64,000 bases of DNA from CAYHMW01 sp964357925 (GTDB lineage Bacteria; Patescibacteriota; Microgenomatia; UBA8517). Both the position numbers and the translations under genes were made by a program. Below, one piece after another: positions 41,821-50,800 of the stretch (the first letter of the stretch is position 1; every line of letters starts with the position of its first letter). Under the pieces are notes generated by a model that was not told the DNA's origin, did not search any database, and worked only from the letters and a program-made list of their open reading frames with translations. The DNA lies in NCBI GenBank assembly GCA_964357925.1, contig CAYHMW010000001.1, forward strand, positions 29,693-93,692. Reading direction: 5' to 3'.

Positions 41821-42441
41821 ATGGTTACCCGAGCAGCTACAGTAGTTTTTTCTGGCCTCCTGGCAACATTAGTGCTTTTTGTTTCTGTGAGAAGTGCTTC
41901 TTCAATTGATTATAAATTTAATTTGCCACCTAGTGCTTCCAGTGACAGACTCAATTCAAATGTGGGTGTTTCGTATTCTTTGCCGACTTTTGTTTCTAGT
42001 TACTCGAAGATATTGTGGCCTTTTATTTCTCTTGTCACACGGTTGGAAATGGCGTTAGCGCGAGACCCTATTGGGCGGGTAAATATTGCACTTGAAAACG
42101 CGGATATCAGGCTTGTTATGGCTCGTGAATATATGGAGCTGGGGGATTACGAGGTTGCTCTAACAACGCTTTTGAAGTCTGAGCACTACTTGATGGCAGC
42201 GGCTCGCGATTCAATGCTAGCAAGTGCTAGTGGGGAGGACACGAGCGAAGTGATGAGCCGGCTCGCGACTGCTTCTTTGAAGCATCGTGAGGTGATGGAG
42301 GCTTCGCTTTTGGATGCACCTGAAGACGCAAGACCTGTAATCATGCAAACTATGGACCTATCTAAGGCGGTATTTCGTGAAATGAGTAATAAACTTTGGG
42401 AGATGGGTGAATCTGCTCCACTTGACCCGTTTAAATCCTGA
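41821..42441 (+). CDS. Secreted DUF5667-like protein
   Basis: 206 residues from ATG 41821. An N-terminal hydrophobic segment (VVFSGLLATLVLFVSVRSASS), then a helical domain with LVTRLEMALARDPIGRVNIALENADIRL and AREYMELGDYEVALTTLLKSEHYLMAA. Sequence order (R.E..L..DP..R..L....A..RL.EA) matches DUF5667, common in Patescibacteria. Function unknown. The open frame extends upstream through the CPBP gene but the signal-peptide start is at 41821. Confidence 0.75.
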   Translation: MVTRAATVVFSGLLATLVLFVSVRSASSIDYKFNLPPSASSDRLNSNVGVSYSLPTFVSSYSKILWPFISLVTRLEMALARDPIGRVNIALENADIRLVMAREYMELGDYEVALTTLLKSEHYLMAAARDSMLASASGEDTSEVMSRLATASLKHREVMEASLLDAPEDARPVIMQTMDLSKAVFREMSNKLWEMGESAPLDPFKS

Positions 42442-42497
42442 ATTTCGTTGCCTCGAAACGAGTTTAGACTGACACCCTCTGATCTATTTGTTGGTGG

Positions 42498-42526
42498 TTG
42501 ACAGCACAGATGTAGCGTGTTCTTAT
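42498..42526 (+). promoter_or_regulatory. Possible promoter of nrdR-nrdJ
   Basis: TTGACA (42498-42503), 17-nt spacer, TCTTAT (42521-42526), 39 nt before the nrdR start. I could not find a convincing NrdR box pair. Confidence 0.4.
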
Positions 42527-42565
42527 GTTACAGCCTACTGCCAATGGTGAGTTTGATTTTCACTT

Positions 42566-43009
42566 ATGAAATGTCCTTTTTGCGGAAGTCACAAAATACA
42601 AGTACTTGAGAGCAGGAGTATAGATGAGGGTAACTCTATTAGGAGGAGGCGTAATTGTGACAAGTGCGGGAAGCGTTTCACGACTCACGAGAAGGTGGAC
42701 AGAGCATTACTATGGGTAGTGAAAAAAGGTGGGAAGAGGGAACCTTTTGATCGAGAGAAGATAAGGCGTGGGATACACCGCGCGATTGAAAAGAGGCCGG
42801 TTTCTTTGGAAGTCGTCGATGACATAGTTGCCGGTGTCGAGCGGGAGATGATGCGGAAGCAGACTCCTGAGGTGACCTCGAGAGCCATTGGGGCGGCTGT
42901 AATCAGAAGGCTTAAGAGGGTAGATAAGGTGGCTTGGCTTAGATTTGCAAGTGTTTATTTAGAGTTTGAGGACTTGGAAGATTTTTTAAAATTAATTCAA
43001 CAGACTTAA
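42566..43009 (+). CDS. nrdR: Transcriptional repressor NrdR
   Basis: 147 residues. Zinc ribbon MKCPFCGSHKIQVLESRSID with RRRNCDKCGKRFTTHEKV (four Cys), then an ATP-cone domain (WVVKKGGKREPFDREKIRRGIHRA). NrdR senses dATP/ATP and represses ribonucleotide reductase genes. Here the reductase gene starts 1 nt after its stop, so NrdR and its usual target share a transcript. Confidence 0.96.
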   Translation: MKCPFCGSHKIQVLESRSIDEGNSIRRRRNCDKCGKRFTTHEKVDRALLWVVKKGGKREPFDREKIRRGIHRAIEKRPVSLEVVDDIVAGVEREMMRKQTPEVTSRAIGAAVIRRLKRVDKVAWLRFASVYLEFEDLEDFLKLIQQT

Positions 43010-43010
43010 T

Positions 43011-45509
43011 ATGCAAGTAGAAACAAAGACCAATAACGGGGTGGATAAAAGTTCTAGTGGGAAGTTTAAGGACGAGCGGAAGAGTAAGGTTTTTTTTGTG
43101 GAACAAGAAAAATTAAAGTCAAAAACGAAACTCGATGGGCTTGCCGGGACAGTATTTGCGGATAGATATTCCCTCAAAGATTCTGCTGGGAACCCAATGG
43201 AGGAATATCCTGAGCAGATGTGGGAGCGCGTGGCGCGAGGGATTGCACAATATGAACCTACTCCGGCTCTGCAGAAAGAGTGGCAGAAGAAATTCTACAA
43301 AGTGATGGACGGATTCAAGTTCGTTCCTGCGGGACGGATATTGTCTGGTGCAGGTACTGGATATGAGGTGACTTTTTTTAATTGTTACGTTATTCCTTCG
43401 CCCGAGGATAGCCGTGGGGGAATAATGGATAGTATTACTCAGACGGTTGAGATTCAGGCAAGGGCTGGGGGTGTTGGATTGAATCTTAGTTCTTTGAGGC
43501 CTCGTGGGGCGAGGGTAAAGAAGGTTAATGGCACTTCGTCTGGTCCTGTTAATTGGGCTGCACTTTATTCAACTGCTAATCATGATGTTATTCAGCAGGG
43601 TGGGTCTCGTCGCGGAGCTCTCATGCTCATGCTTCATGATTGGCATCCTGATGTTATTGAGTTTATAAAAGTTAAAGAAGACTTGACCAAAATTCCAGGT
43701 GCTAATTTATCGGTGTGCGTGTCTGATGGTTTTATGGAGGCTGTTAAGAATGACGGGGAGTGGGAACTTTTGTTCCCTGATCTGGATGATCCAGAATATG
43801 ATGAGGTTTGGAGGGGGGATATTGATGATTGGAAAGCAAGAGGAAAGAGCGTTAAGGTTTATAGCAAGGTTCGGGCAAGGGAAATTTGGAACATGATTTC
43901 GGAGGCGGCATGGCGGTCTGCGGAACCTGGACTGCATTTTTTGGAGCGATCGAATAAAAGAAGCAACACTTGGTATTTTGAGAAACTGATTGCCACAAAC
44001 CCCTGTGGAGAGCAGCCACTTGGAGCTTGGTCTGTTTGCAATTTGGGGGCTATGAATTTGGCAGCTTATGTTTCGCCGGCTGGCGAATTTGACTATGATA
44101 GCTTGGCCGCGGATAGCTCTGTTGCGATGCGATTTATGGATAATGTGGTGGATGCGAATTTTTACTTCTATCCTGAAAATCTTCGAGAGCAAATGAATAT
44201 CAGACGGACCGGGCTTGGGACAATGGGGCTTGGGGATGCTCTTATTAAAATGAAGATTCCATATGGGAGTGAGGAATCAATAAAAGTAATAGATAAAATT
44301 TATAGAACAATCCGCGATAGTGCTTATGAAACTTCTTCCGATTTGGCCGAGGAGAAAGGAGCATTCCCTAAATTTGAGAGTGATAAATTTATGCAGGGAT
44401 ACTTTATTCGAAATCTTCCAAAGAGTATTCAACAAAAGATTGCTAGGCACGGTGTCCGTAATGCTGTTATCTTGACGCAAGCTCCAACTGGGACAACATC
44501 TTTGCTTTCTGGAGTGAGTTCTGGGATTGAGCCTGTATATGACTTTGAATTTAAACGCACTGACCGCACTGGGGAGCATATTGTTTATCATCCACTTTAT
44601 GAGGAATGGAGGAGTGAGCACCCGGGAGAGCTGAAACCCTCTTATTTTGTATCGGCGATGGACCTTAGCCCTGAGGAGCACTTGAATGTTCAAGCAAAGG
44701 TGCAGGAATACACAGATTCTTCTATTAGTAAAACTGTGAATGCTCCAAATGACTACACTGTTGAGGACGTGAGAAGACTTTATACGAAGGCGTATGAGAT
44801 GGGTTGCAAGGGGATAACTTTTTTCAGGGATGGATCAAGGACTGGTGTGCTATCGTCGGTCAAGGAGCAGGCCACGCCGTCCACGCAAAGCGGGACAGGC
44901 GGGCAGGCAAATGGGCATGCGAAGCCGGAGGTAACTGATATGTTTTTGGATAATAGTGAGCCAATGATTGAGAGACCGCAGGTGGTCCGTGGGGCTACAT
45001 ACAAAGTAAAGACTCCGATGGGGTCTGCGTTTGTCACAATAAATGAAACAGAAACTGGCGAGCCCTTGGAGGTGTTCATTAATATTGGCAAGGCGGGAAG
45101 CGACATTGCGGCGATGGCCGCGGCTTTGGGAAGGGTGATTTCATCGGCTCTGCGATTTAAGGGAAATGTGAGTGCGCGGATCCGCGCGAAGGAGATTGCG
45201 AATCAGTTATCTGGAATGGGAGGGCGAAGTAGTGTTGGGTTTGGACCAAACAAAGTGAGGAGTTTGCCGGATGCGGTGGCAACTGCAATGGCCACACATT
45301 TTGAATTTTATGTAAATAACAATGGTAATGGAAGTACTGTGACAACTGAAGTTCTTGTTGAGGAAAAGCAGGAACAGTTGAGCTTGGATGTTCCTATGAA
45401 GGAGGCTTCACACAAGCATGCTGACATTTGCCCAGAGTGTGGACAGAGTAGTTTGATATCTGAGGAGGGTTGCAGTAAGTGTTACTCATGTGGCCATAGT
45501 GAGTGCTAA
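43011..45509 (+). CDS. nrdJ: Adenosylcobalamin-dependent ribonucleotide reductase (class II)
   Basis: 832 residues. Catalytic landmarks are VTFFNCYVIPSPEDS (N-terminal Cys), ATNPCGEQPLGAWSVCNLG near residue 330 (the NPCGE loop), and TQAPTGTTSLLSGVSSGIEPVY near 490. A C-terminal zinc-binding tail has CPECG and CSKCYSCGHSEC. The TSCPED-like N-terminal site and lack of class I radical features identify the B12-dependent (class II) type. It makes deoxyribonucleotides without oxygen or a separate radical subunit. An adenosyltransferase lies two genes downstream. Sequence between ~620 and 660 is a linker rich in Gly, Gln and Thr. Confidence 0.94.
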   Translation: MQVETKTNNGVDKSSSGKFKDERKSKVFFVEQEKLKSKTKLDGLAGTVFADRYSLKDSAGNPMEEYPEQMWERVARGIAQYEPTPALQKEWQKKFYKVMDGFKFVPAGRILSGAGTGYEVTFFNCYVIPSPEDSRGGIMDSITQTVEIQARAGGVGLNLSSLRPRGARVKKVNGTSSGPVNWAALYSTANHDVIQQGGSRRGALMLMLHDWHPDVIEFIKVKEDLTKIPGANLSVCVSDGFMEAVKNDGEWELLFPDLDDPEYDEVWRGDIDDWKARGKSVKVYSKVRAREIWNMISEAAWRSAEPGLHFLERSNKRSNTWYFEKLIATNPCGEQPLGAWSVCNLGAMNLAAYVSPAGEFDYDSLAADSSVAMRFMDNVVDANFYFYPENLREQMNIRRTGLGTMGLGDALIKMKIPYGSEESIKVIDKIYRTIRDSAYETSSDLAEEKGAFPKFESDKFMQGYFIRNLPKSIQQKIARHGVRNAVILTQAPTGTTSLLSGVSSGIEPVYDFEFKRTDRTGEHIVYHPLYEEWRSEHPGELKPSYFVSAMDLSPEEHLNVQAKVQEYTDSSISKTVNAPNDYTVEDVRRLYTKAYEMGCKGITFFRDGSRTGVLSSVKEQATPSTQSGTGGQANGHAKPEVTDMFLDNSEPMIERPQVVRGATYKVKTPMGSAFVTINETETGEPLEVFINIGKAGSDIAAMAAALGRVISSALRFKGNVSARIRAKEIANQLSGMGGRSSVGFGPNKVRSLPDAVATAMATHFEFYVNNNGNGSTVTTEVLVEEKQEQLSLDVPMKEASHKHADICPECGQSSLISEEGCSKCYSCGHSEC

Positions 45510-45513
45510 GGTT

Positions 45514-46044
45514 GTGAGAAGGGTTGTTGTTGCTTCTACTAATCCTGTCAAAATTAACACCACTCAGATTGGGTTTTCGCAGATGTTTCCTGATCAAAAA
45601 TTTGAGTTTGTTGGTGTTTCTGTACCAAGTGGCGTTTCTGATCAGCCTATGAGTGAAGAGGAGACATTGGATGGTGCTATGAGTAGGGTAGAGAATGTTT
45701 CAAAAATTGTACCAGAGGCACATTACTGGTTTGGGATAGAGGGTGGATTAAAAGAAGTGCGTGGACATATTGAAGCTTTTGCTTGGATTGTTGCAAAGCA
45801 CAAAGATGGAATGTTTGGGAGAGGTAGAACTGGGTCTTTTTTCTTGCCGCATAAAGTGGCGGAGTTGATTCGAAAAGGGAAGGAACTTGGGGAAGCTGAT
45901 GATATTGTATTTGGATTGAAAAATTCTAAACAAGCAAATGGAGCGGTAGGAATATTAACCGGGGATGTTTTGACGAGAACTACTTTTTATGTTCCGGCTG
46001 TGATTTTGTCACTTATTCCTTTTAAAAATAAGGATTTGTACTAG
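45514..46044 (+). CDS. Inosine/xanthosine triphosphatase (YjjX family)
   Basis: 176 residues from GTG 45514, which gives MRRVVVASTNPVKINTTQIGF, the usual YjjX start; in-frame GTGs at 45490 and 45499 inside nrdJ are alternatives. SGVSDQPMSEEETLDGAMSR, YWFGIEGGLKEV and FFLPHKVAELIRKGKELGEADD match the family. It hydrolyses non-canonical ITP/XTP, consistent with a dNTP-related cluster. Confidence 0.9.
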   Translation: MRRVVVASTNPVKINTTQIGFSQMFPDQKFEFVGVSVPSGVSDQPMSEEETLDGAMSRVENVSKIVPEAHYWFGIEGGLKEVRGHIEAFAWIVAKHKDGMFGRGRTGSFFLPHKVAELIRKGKELGEADDIVFGLKNSKQANGAVGILTGDVLTRTTFYVPAVILSLIPFKNKDLY

Positions 46045-46060
46045 TGTTATAATCCCCAAA

Positions 46061-46597
46061 ATGGCGATTTATACCAAGAAGGGGGATCGCGGGACGACAA
46101 GTTTTTTTAACTCTCCTCAAGGTGTGCGGACTTCAAAAGATTCACTTAAACCAGAAACTTTGGGGGCACTAGATGAGCTTAATTCTTTTCTTGGGATTTG
46201 CAGGAGTTTCAGCGACTTGCCAGAGAGAAATGTATTTTTGAAAAATATTCAGGATGATATTTTTACGATTTGTTCGATCATTGCGGGGGCGGATTTGAAG
46301 TTCAATAAATCGAAAGTCACTAGATTTGAAAAAGAGATTGATAAGATTGAAGCAAAAGTAAAAGCCATTGATTCTTTTAGATTTTCGCAGGGATCACGCT
46401 TTGCCACACATTTGATGTATGCGAGGAGTCTTGCGAGAGGTGCCGAGAGGAGAGTTGTTGCATTATCAAAAACTGAAAAAGTAAGACCACAAATACTTCA
46501 ATATGTGAACAGGCTTTCGGATATGTTATTTATGCTTTTTCGAGAAGCGAACTTTGATGCAGGGATTGCCGAGGAAGGGTGGAAACCAAAGAAATAA
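46061..46597 (+). CDS. Cob(I)alamin adenosyltransferase (PduO type)
   Basis: 178 residues. YTKKGDRGTTSFFN at residues 4-17 binds ATP and cobalamin, ALDELNSFLGICR contains the conserved E/N, RSLARGAERRVVAL the RR motif, and YVNRLSDMLFMLFRE the C-terminal signature. It makes adenosylcobalamin, the cofactor of the class II reductase encoded 0.5 kb upstream. No B12 synthesis genes appear in the window, so salvage of corrinoids is likely. Confidence 0.94.
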   Translation: MAIYTKKGDRGTTSFFNSPQGVRTSKDSLKPETLGALDELNSFLGICRSFSDLPERNVFLKNIQDDIFTICSIIAGADLKFNKSKVTRFEKEIDKIEAKVKAIDSFRFSQGSRFATHLMYARSLARGAERRVVALSKTEKVRPQILQYVNRLSDMLFMLFREANFDAGIAEEGWKPKK

Positions 46598-47791
46598 TTA
46601 GCATTTATAGGGGCGGGAGGCGTGGCAACTGGGGCAATGGATTCGGCCGCTTTTGATTTCTGCTTTGATATCTTTTTTGTGACAAAGTGGGCATTCTTTG
46701 CATTTTAAAAATCTTCTGCTGTCTTCAACAATTTCTGTGGACCTTGGGCCGAATGGGGAATCGATGATTGTGCTTCCACTTGCCTCGAAAGTTGTGCAGC
46801 CAGTGAGGCTTTCTACATAAGCTGCTTCTTGCGCATAGAACTCGCGTGTGTTTGTCTCCACTTTTATTTGTGCAATATTTCTTTTTCTTTGCTCGTAGGA
46901 AATTCGCATTACTGTTTTGCCTAGTGCGATTGCCGCTTCCTTCAAACTTTCGTTGGAGACCTCAGCAATATTTTGTCTTACGAAGTCTTTGTAGTCCTCA
47001 ATTGCTTGTTGAGTATTTTCTTCTAATTCGTCTTGATTATGCCTGCTATCGATTGCTTCTAGTATGTCTTCGAGTGTATGAGTTTGGTTTGCGTCAATCC
47101 AAACATTGTTTGTACTCATTATTTTTGAGATTGTTTTTGCGGTTTCCTTAAACGTAGCTTCTTCGCTAGGTGGGATGTAGCTCACGGTGCTTGCAACTGT
47201 CTTGACACGTTCTCTAATGCTTTGGTCGTTTGCGGGGGTAATACCTAAAAGTCGTTCGTGTTCAGGGAGAGTCATGTCGGAGCGGAGTGTTATTGCCTCT
47301 ATTTCACTTTTTGAAGTTTTTTTATAGATATAAGTTTGGCTTTCTGGGTAGACATATTCTTTGCCCTCTGGGCTTACTAGACCAGACCAGCCACTTGGAC
47401 TTGTCAGAACAAAAAGCGAACCAACTGGAGCTTCTGGGAGATTTTGTACAAGAGTGTCGACGCCGCTTTTTAGAGCACCTTCGCGCTCGGCGCCACTGGT
47501 CACATCGTCAAGTGGAACATCTGCATACTTTGGGGAAGTTACTCTTTTTGTGCCATTTAATTCTTTGATTTCGTAGGTGTGTCTTAAGATTGGCTCTCTT
47601 GCTAAAAATTCATAATGGAAGCCCTTTAAATCTGCCTCTGCTTTTTGTAGAAATTCGTCGATGTTTTGGCTTACGGCAAGTCCTTCAATTTGGAGAAGCA
47701 CATTAAAGCCAGATTTTTTAAGAAGATAAACTTTTTCTTCGTTTGTGAATTGAGATTCTAAGGATAGTGTGTATTCTCTCTCTTGTAACAT
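46598..47791 (-). CDS. Hypothetical protein with C-terminal zinc ribbon
   Basis: 397 residues, not recognised. The N-terminal ~300 residues mix beta and long charged helical segments (QDELEENTQQAIEDYKDFVRQN). A coiled-coil-like stretch (RISYEQRKRNIAQIKVETN) precedes a zinc-ribbon end with KCKECPLCHKKDI and IHCPSCHASRPYKC, at least two CxxC pairs. Single gene on the minus strand, converging with the adenosyltransferase (adjacent stops). The zinc ribbon suggests binding of nucleic acid or protein; no activity is proposed. Confidence 0.65.
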   Translation of the reverse strand: MLQEREYTLSLESQFTNEEKVYLLKKSGFNVLLQIEGLAVSQNIDEFLQKAEADLKGFHYEFLAREPILRHTYEIKELNGTKRVTSPKYADVPLDDVTSGAEREGALKSGVDTLVQNLPEAPVGSLFVLTSPSGWSGLVSPEGKEYVYPESQTYIYKKTSKSEIEAITLRSDMTLPEHERLLGITPANDQSIRERVKTVASTVSYIPPSEEATFKETAKTISKIMSTNNVWIDANQTHTLEDILEAIDSRHNQDELEENTQQAIEDYKDFVRQNIAEVSNESLKEAAIALGKTVMRISYEQRKRNIAQIKVETNTREFYAQEAAYVESLTGCTTFEASGSTIIDSPFGPRSTEIVEDSRRFLKCKECPLCHKKDIKAEIKSGRIHCPSCHASRPYKC

Positions 47792-47937
47792 AATTTCCTG
47801 CTCGGGTTTGTGGTGACTGTTAGTTTTCCGGCTCTACGGTTGCGGCACAGCGAGGGAATTTACACCCTACTTCCTTAAACACAGTCGTTTCTTGGGAGAT
47901 TATTGATAAATTATGTTGCCCGTGCAAGAGGTAAAAG

Positions 47938-48312
47938 GTGATAGAATTAGCTTGTATGGCCAACCCTGAGATTGATCAGAATCAACAACTTGAACAACAT
48001 GTTGACAATGGATTGGTTGAGAGTACACCTGAGGTACCGGCTGTTTCCGAACAGTTGCATGAAGATACAGGGGTTTCTGCTGTGCCGGCTCAACCAACAA
48101 GTTTAACTGATGATCAAGGGCAGACTATTGCTCAGACGGTGCCGCCTGAACCAGATCCTAATGCTATGCCTATTCCAGTTGATCCTCATGTCGCGCAAGC
48201 TTGGGCTGATACTAAAAATGATGAGGATGCGAAGACATGGCTTGGGGTTCAGGTAATACGTTGGGTGAAGCAGGCGATTGCCTCTGGGCGAAACATAATT
48301 ATTGGAGGTTAG
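47938..48312 (+). CDS. Small acidic protein preceding the TraD-like ATPase
   Basis: 124 residues from GTG 47938 (AGAGG 6 nt upstream); ATG 47956 would give 118. The first ~90 residues are a Pro/Gln/Glu-rich disordered region (EVPAVSEQLHEDTGVSAVPA); the last ~30 (WLGVQVIRWVKQAIASGRNIIIGG) look amphipathic. Not recognised. It precedes the membrane ATPase gene by 3 nt and that gene has a GGAGG site, so the two are an operon. It may be a membrane-associated partner. Confidence 0.6.
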   Translation: MIELACMANPEIDQNQQLEQHVDNGLVESTPEVPAVSEQLHEDTGVSAVPAQPTSLTDDQGQTIAQTVPPEPDPNAMPIPVDPHVAQAWADTKNDEDAKTWLGVQVIRWVKQAIASGRNIIIGG

Positions 48313-48315
48313 ATT

Positions 48316-50646
48316 ATGCAAATAGTATTTCAGCTTATATTGTTTGTTGTTTTATTGGCTGTGGTAGCAGGTGGTGGTATTGGCGGCATTTGGTATTACA
48401 TTCATTCAGGGAGGTTAAGAAAGCGGGAAGAGCGATCTTTGGGAGCTGTCCTTTTACTTGTTAAGGTGCCAAGAAGTAATGAGATAAAGATTGACGCCAT
48501 GGAGCAGATAATTTCTTCGCTACATGCAATACACGAAAAGGGCGGATTTTTGAGCCGGTTTTCTGATCAGCCGACTATCTCTTTTGAGATTGTTGCGCAA
48601 AAAGAGGAGATAAAATTTTATATATGGGCGAGCAAAGGGCTTCGGGATCTTATTGAAAAACAGGTGCATGGTGGGTATCCAGATGCAGAAATTACTGAGG
48701 TTCCGGAATACAATATTTTTTACGATGGCGGGCATGTAGCACATAAGAGCTACCAGCTTTCGAAGGAGTCTTATTTTCCTCTAAAAACATACAAAGAGCT
48801 CCCGACCGATCCTCTTTCTTCGGTTACTTCTGCAATTGGCAAGATGGGGGAAGGTGAAGCTGTGGCTGTCCAGATTCTTGTTTCGCCTGTTGATAGCAGT
48901 TGGCAGAAGATGGGTCGTGATTATATTGCCAGCACCAGGAAACAAGAATCTGATCCAAACAAAGTTACACATAGTGTGTCTGGGAAGCAGTTGGAGGCAA
49001 TTGAGAATAAAATTGGGAAACTTGGGTATGAAGTTTCGATTCGTGTTGTTGTAGTGTCAGCTTCGGTTGAGGCAGCAAAGTTGCACCTATCAAATATTGA
49101 CACTTCCTTTACTCAGTTTACTGGAGAGTTTAACTCTTTGAGTGGTAGAAAGACTAGAAATAAGGGTGCGCTAATTGAGGACTTTATATATCGGTATCAG
49201 CCGATCTTTCACTTTTTTGGCAACAGTGCTTCGATATATAACGCTGAGGAGATAGCAACCATATTTCATTTTCCTAATAAGACTGTGACTACTCCTCACA
49301 TTCAGTTATTGACTGCAAAAACTGCACCGGCACCTGCCAATATCCCGACAGAAGGGTTATTTTTGGGGGTTAGTCGTTTTCGTGGTGTTGAGAAGAAGAT
49401 TTATATGGGCACTGATGACAGGCGAAGACACACTTATCTTCTCGGAAAGACTGGTACCGGTAAAACGCAGTTTTTGACTAGCATGATAAGGCAGGATATG
49501 AAGGCTGGGCGCGGGCTTTGTTTCATCGATCCACACGGGGATGCTGTGGAGGAGCTTTTGCAACATGTTCCACCAGAACGTGCTGAGGATGTGATCTACT
49601 TTCGACCATCTGACGTTGAACGGCCGATGGGACTTAATCTTTTGGAGGCAAAAACTGAGGATCAAAAGCATTTTGTGACGGGAGCCATAATTAATCTCAT
49701 GTATAAAATGTTTGATCCATATAAAACAGGAATTGTTGGTCCAAGATTTGAGCATGCTGTGCGTAATGCACTTCTTACCATAATGAGTGAGGAGGGAACC
49801 ACGTTTATAGAGTTGATGCGAATATTAACTGACAATAATTATGTAAAAGAGTTGTTGCCAAAAGTTCAGGACCCGATTATTCGTCGTTATTGGACTGACC
49901 AGATTGCTCAGACTTCAGAGTTTCATAAGTCTGAAACTTTGGATTACATAACTTCAAAGTTTGGAAGGTTTGTTACAAATAGGATGGTTCGGAATATGAT
50001 TGGGCAGAGTAAATCCGCGTTTAATTTCCGAGATGTTATGGATCAACAAAAGATTCTTCTTGTCAATCTATCGAAGGGAGAGTTGGGAGAGGAGAACTCC
50101 AACTTTTTGGGACTTATATTGGTACCTAGGATATTGATGGCAGCTATGAGCCGAACAGATACGCCGGAGGAGGAGAGGAAAGATTTTTACCTTTATGTTG
50201 ATGAGTTCCAGAATTTCGCGACGCCTGATTTTGCACAAATACTTTCTGAAGCCCGTAAATATCGACTGTCTTTGATTGTTGCCAACCAGTTTATCGGACA
50301 GATTGATGAGGAGATAAAAGGTGCAATATTTGGCAATGCGGGGACCGTTATGTCATATCGAGTGGGGCCGGATGATGCACCTTATCTTTCGAAAGTATTT
50401 GACCCTTATTTTAGTGAGGATGACTTTTTAAATATTGAAAAATATCATGTTTATGTAAAGACTGTTGTGAATAATGAGCAGGTGAATCCTTTTTCGATGG
50501 CAATAACCTTGGAGGATACTTATGACAATATTAAGAAGGCTGCAAACCCTAAAGTTGCTGAGATAGTGAAGGAAATGAGTAGATTAAAATATGGGAGGGA
50601 TGTGAGACTTGTGGAGACTGAGATTGTGAGAAGAGCTAGGCTTTAG
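48316..50646 (+). CDS. TraD/VirD4-like membrane ATPase (type IV secretion DNA-binding family)
   Basis: 776 residues. One N-terminal membrane span (LILFVVLLAVVAGGGIGGIW), a large N-terminal domain, then a HerA/FtsK-like ATPase domain: Walker A LLGKTGTGKTQFL near residue 375, RGLCFIDPHGDA, VILVN-type Walker B as KILLVNLSKGELGEENSNFLG, FYLYVDEFQNFATPDFAQILSEARKY and LIVANQFIGQ. These are features of coupling-type ATPases used in conjugation or DNA uptake. In Patescibacteria such genes occur without full conjugation modules, so a role in DNA import or surface secretion is possible. Confidence 0.85.
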   Translation: MQIVFQLILFVVLLAVVAGGGIGGIWYYIHSGRLRKREERSLGAVLLLVKVPRSNEIKIDAMEQIISSLHAIHEKGGFLSRFSDQPTISFEIVAQKEEIKFYIWASKGLRDLIEKQVHGGYPDAEITEVPEYNIFYDGGHVAHKSYQLSKESYFPLKTYKELPTDPLSSVTSAIGKMGEGEAVAVQILVSPVDSSWQKMGRDYIASTRKQESDPNKVTHSVSGKQLEAIENKIGKLGYEVSIRVVVVSASVEAAKLHLSNIDTSFTQFTGEFNSLSGRKTRNKGALIEDFIYRYQPIFHFFGNSASIYNAEEIATIFHFPNKTVTTPHIQLLTAKTAPAPANIPTEGLFLGVSRFRGVEKKIYMGTDDRRRHTYLLGKTGTGKTQFLTSMIRQDMKAGRGLCFIDPHGDAVEELLQHVPPERAEDVIYFRPSDVERPMGLNLLEAKTEDQKHFVTGAIINLMYKMFDPYKTGIVGPRFEHAVRNALLTIMSEEGTTFIELMRILTDNNYVKELLPKVQDPIIRRYWTDQIAQTSEFHKSETLDYITSKFGRFVTNRMVRNMIGQSKSAFNFRDVMDQQKILLVNLSKGELGEENSNFLGLILVPRILMAAMSRTDTPEEERKDFYLYVDEFQNFATPDFAQILSEARKYRLSLIVANQFIGQIDEEIKGAIFGNAGTVMSYRVGPDDAPYLSKVFDPYFSEDDFLNIEKYHVYVKTVVNNEQVNPFSMAITLEDTYDNIKKAANPKVAEIVKEMSRLKYGRDVRLVETEIVRRARL

Positions 50647-50650
50647 GGTG

Positions 50651-50682
50651 GTGGCCCAGGATGGAATCGAACCATCTACTTC
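50651..50682 (-). repeat. Inverted copy of the tRNA-Ile 3' half (left arm)
   Basis: 32 nt matching, on the opposite strand, the variable loop, T-arm and acceptor 3' strand of the tRNA at 50759-50831 (31 of 32 identical; the one difference is in the variable loop). The right arm is 50801-50832. Confidence 0.9.
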
Positions 50683-50800
50683 CAATTTATGACAGAACAG
50701 AGTTCTGACATATCGAAACTTCGTTTCGCTATAAGATTGGCTTATAATACAGGTTATTGGCCCAGTAACTCATCGGTTAGAGTGCGATTCTTATAAAATC
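50683..50800. other. Candidate invertible segment between tRNA-derived inverted repeats
   Basis: 118 bp enclosed by the 32-bp arms. It holds two perfect hairpins (CAGAAC/GTTCTG at 50693-50707 and CGAAAC/GTTTCG at 50714-50728), a -10 box TATAAT (50743-50748) and the 5' half of tRNA-Ile. Inversion would rebuild a complete tRNA on the opposite strand. Confidence 0.5.
50743..50748 (+). promoter_or_regulatory. -10 box of the tRNA-Ile gene
   Basis: Perfect TATAAT 10 bp before the tRNA; the -35 is weak (TTCGTT, 17 nt upstream) and falls inside a hairpin. It lies in the invertible segment together with the tRNA 5' half. Confidence 0.45.

Noticed and set aside
50652..50760. A second complete tRNA on the minus strand
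   Set aside because: Only the 3' half is present; no matching 5' acceptor strand or anticodon arm could be folded.
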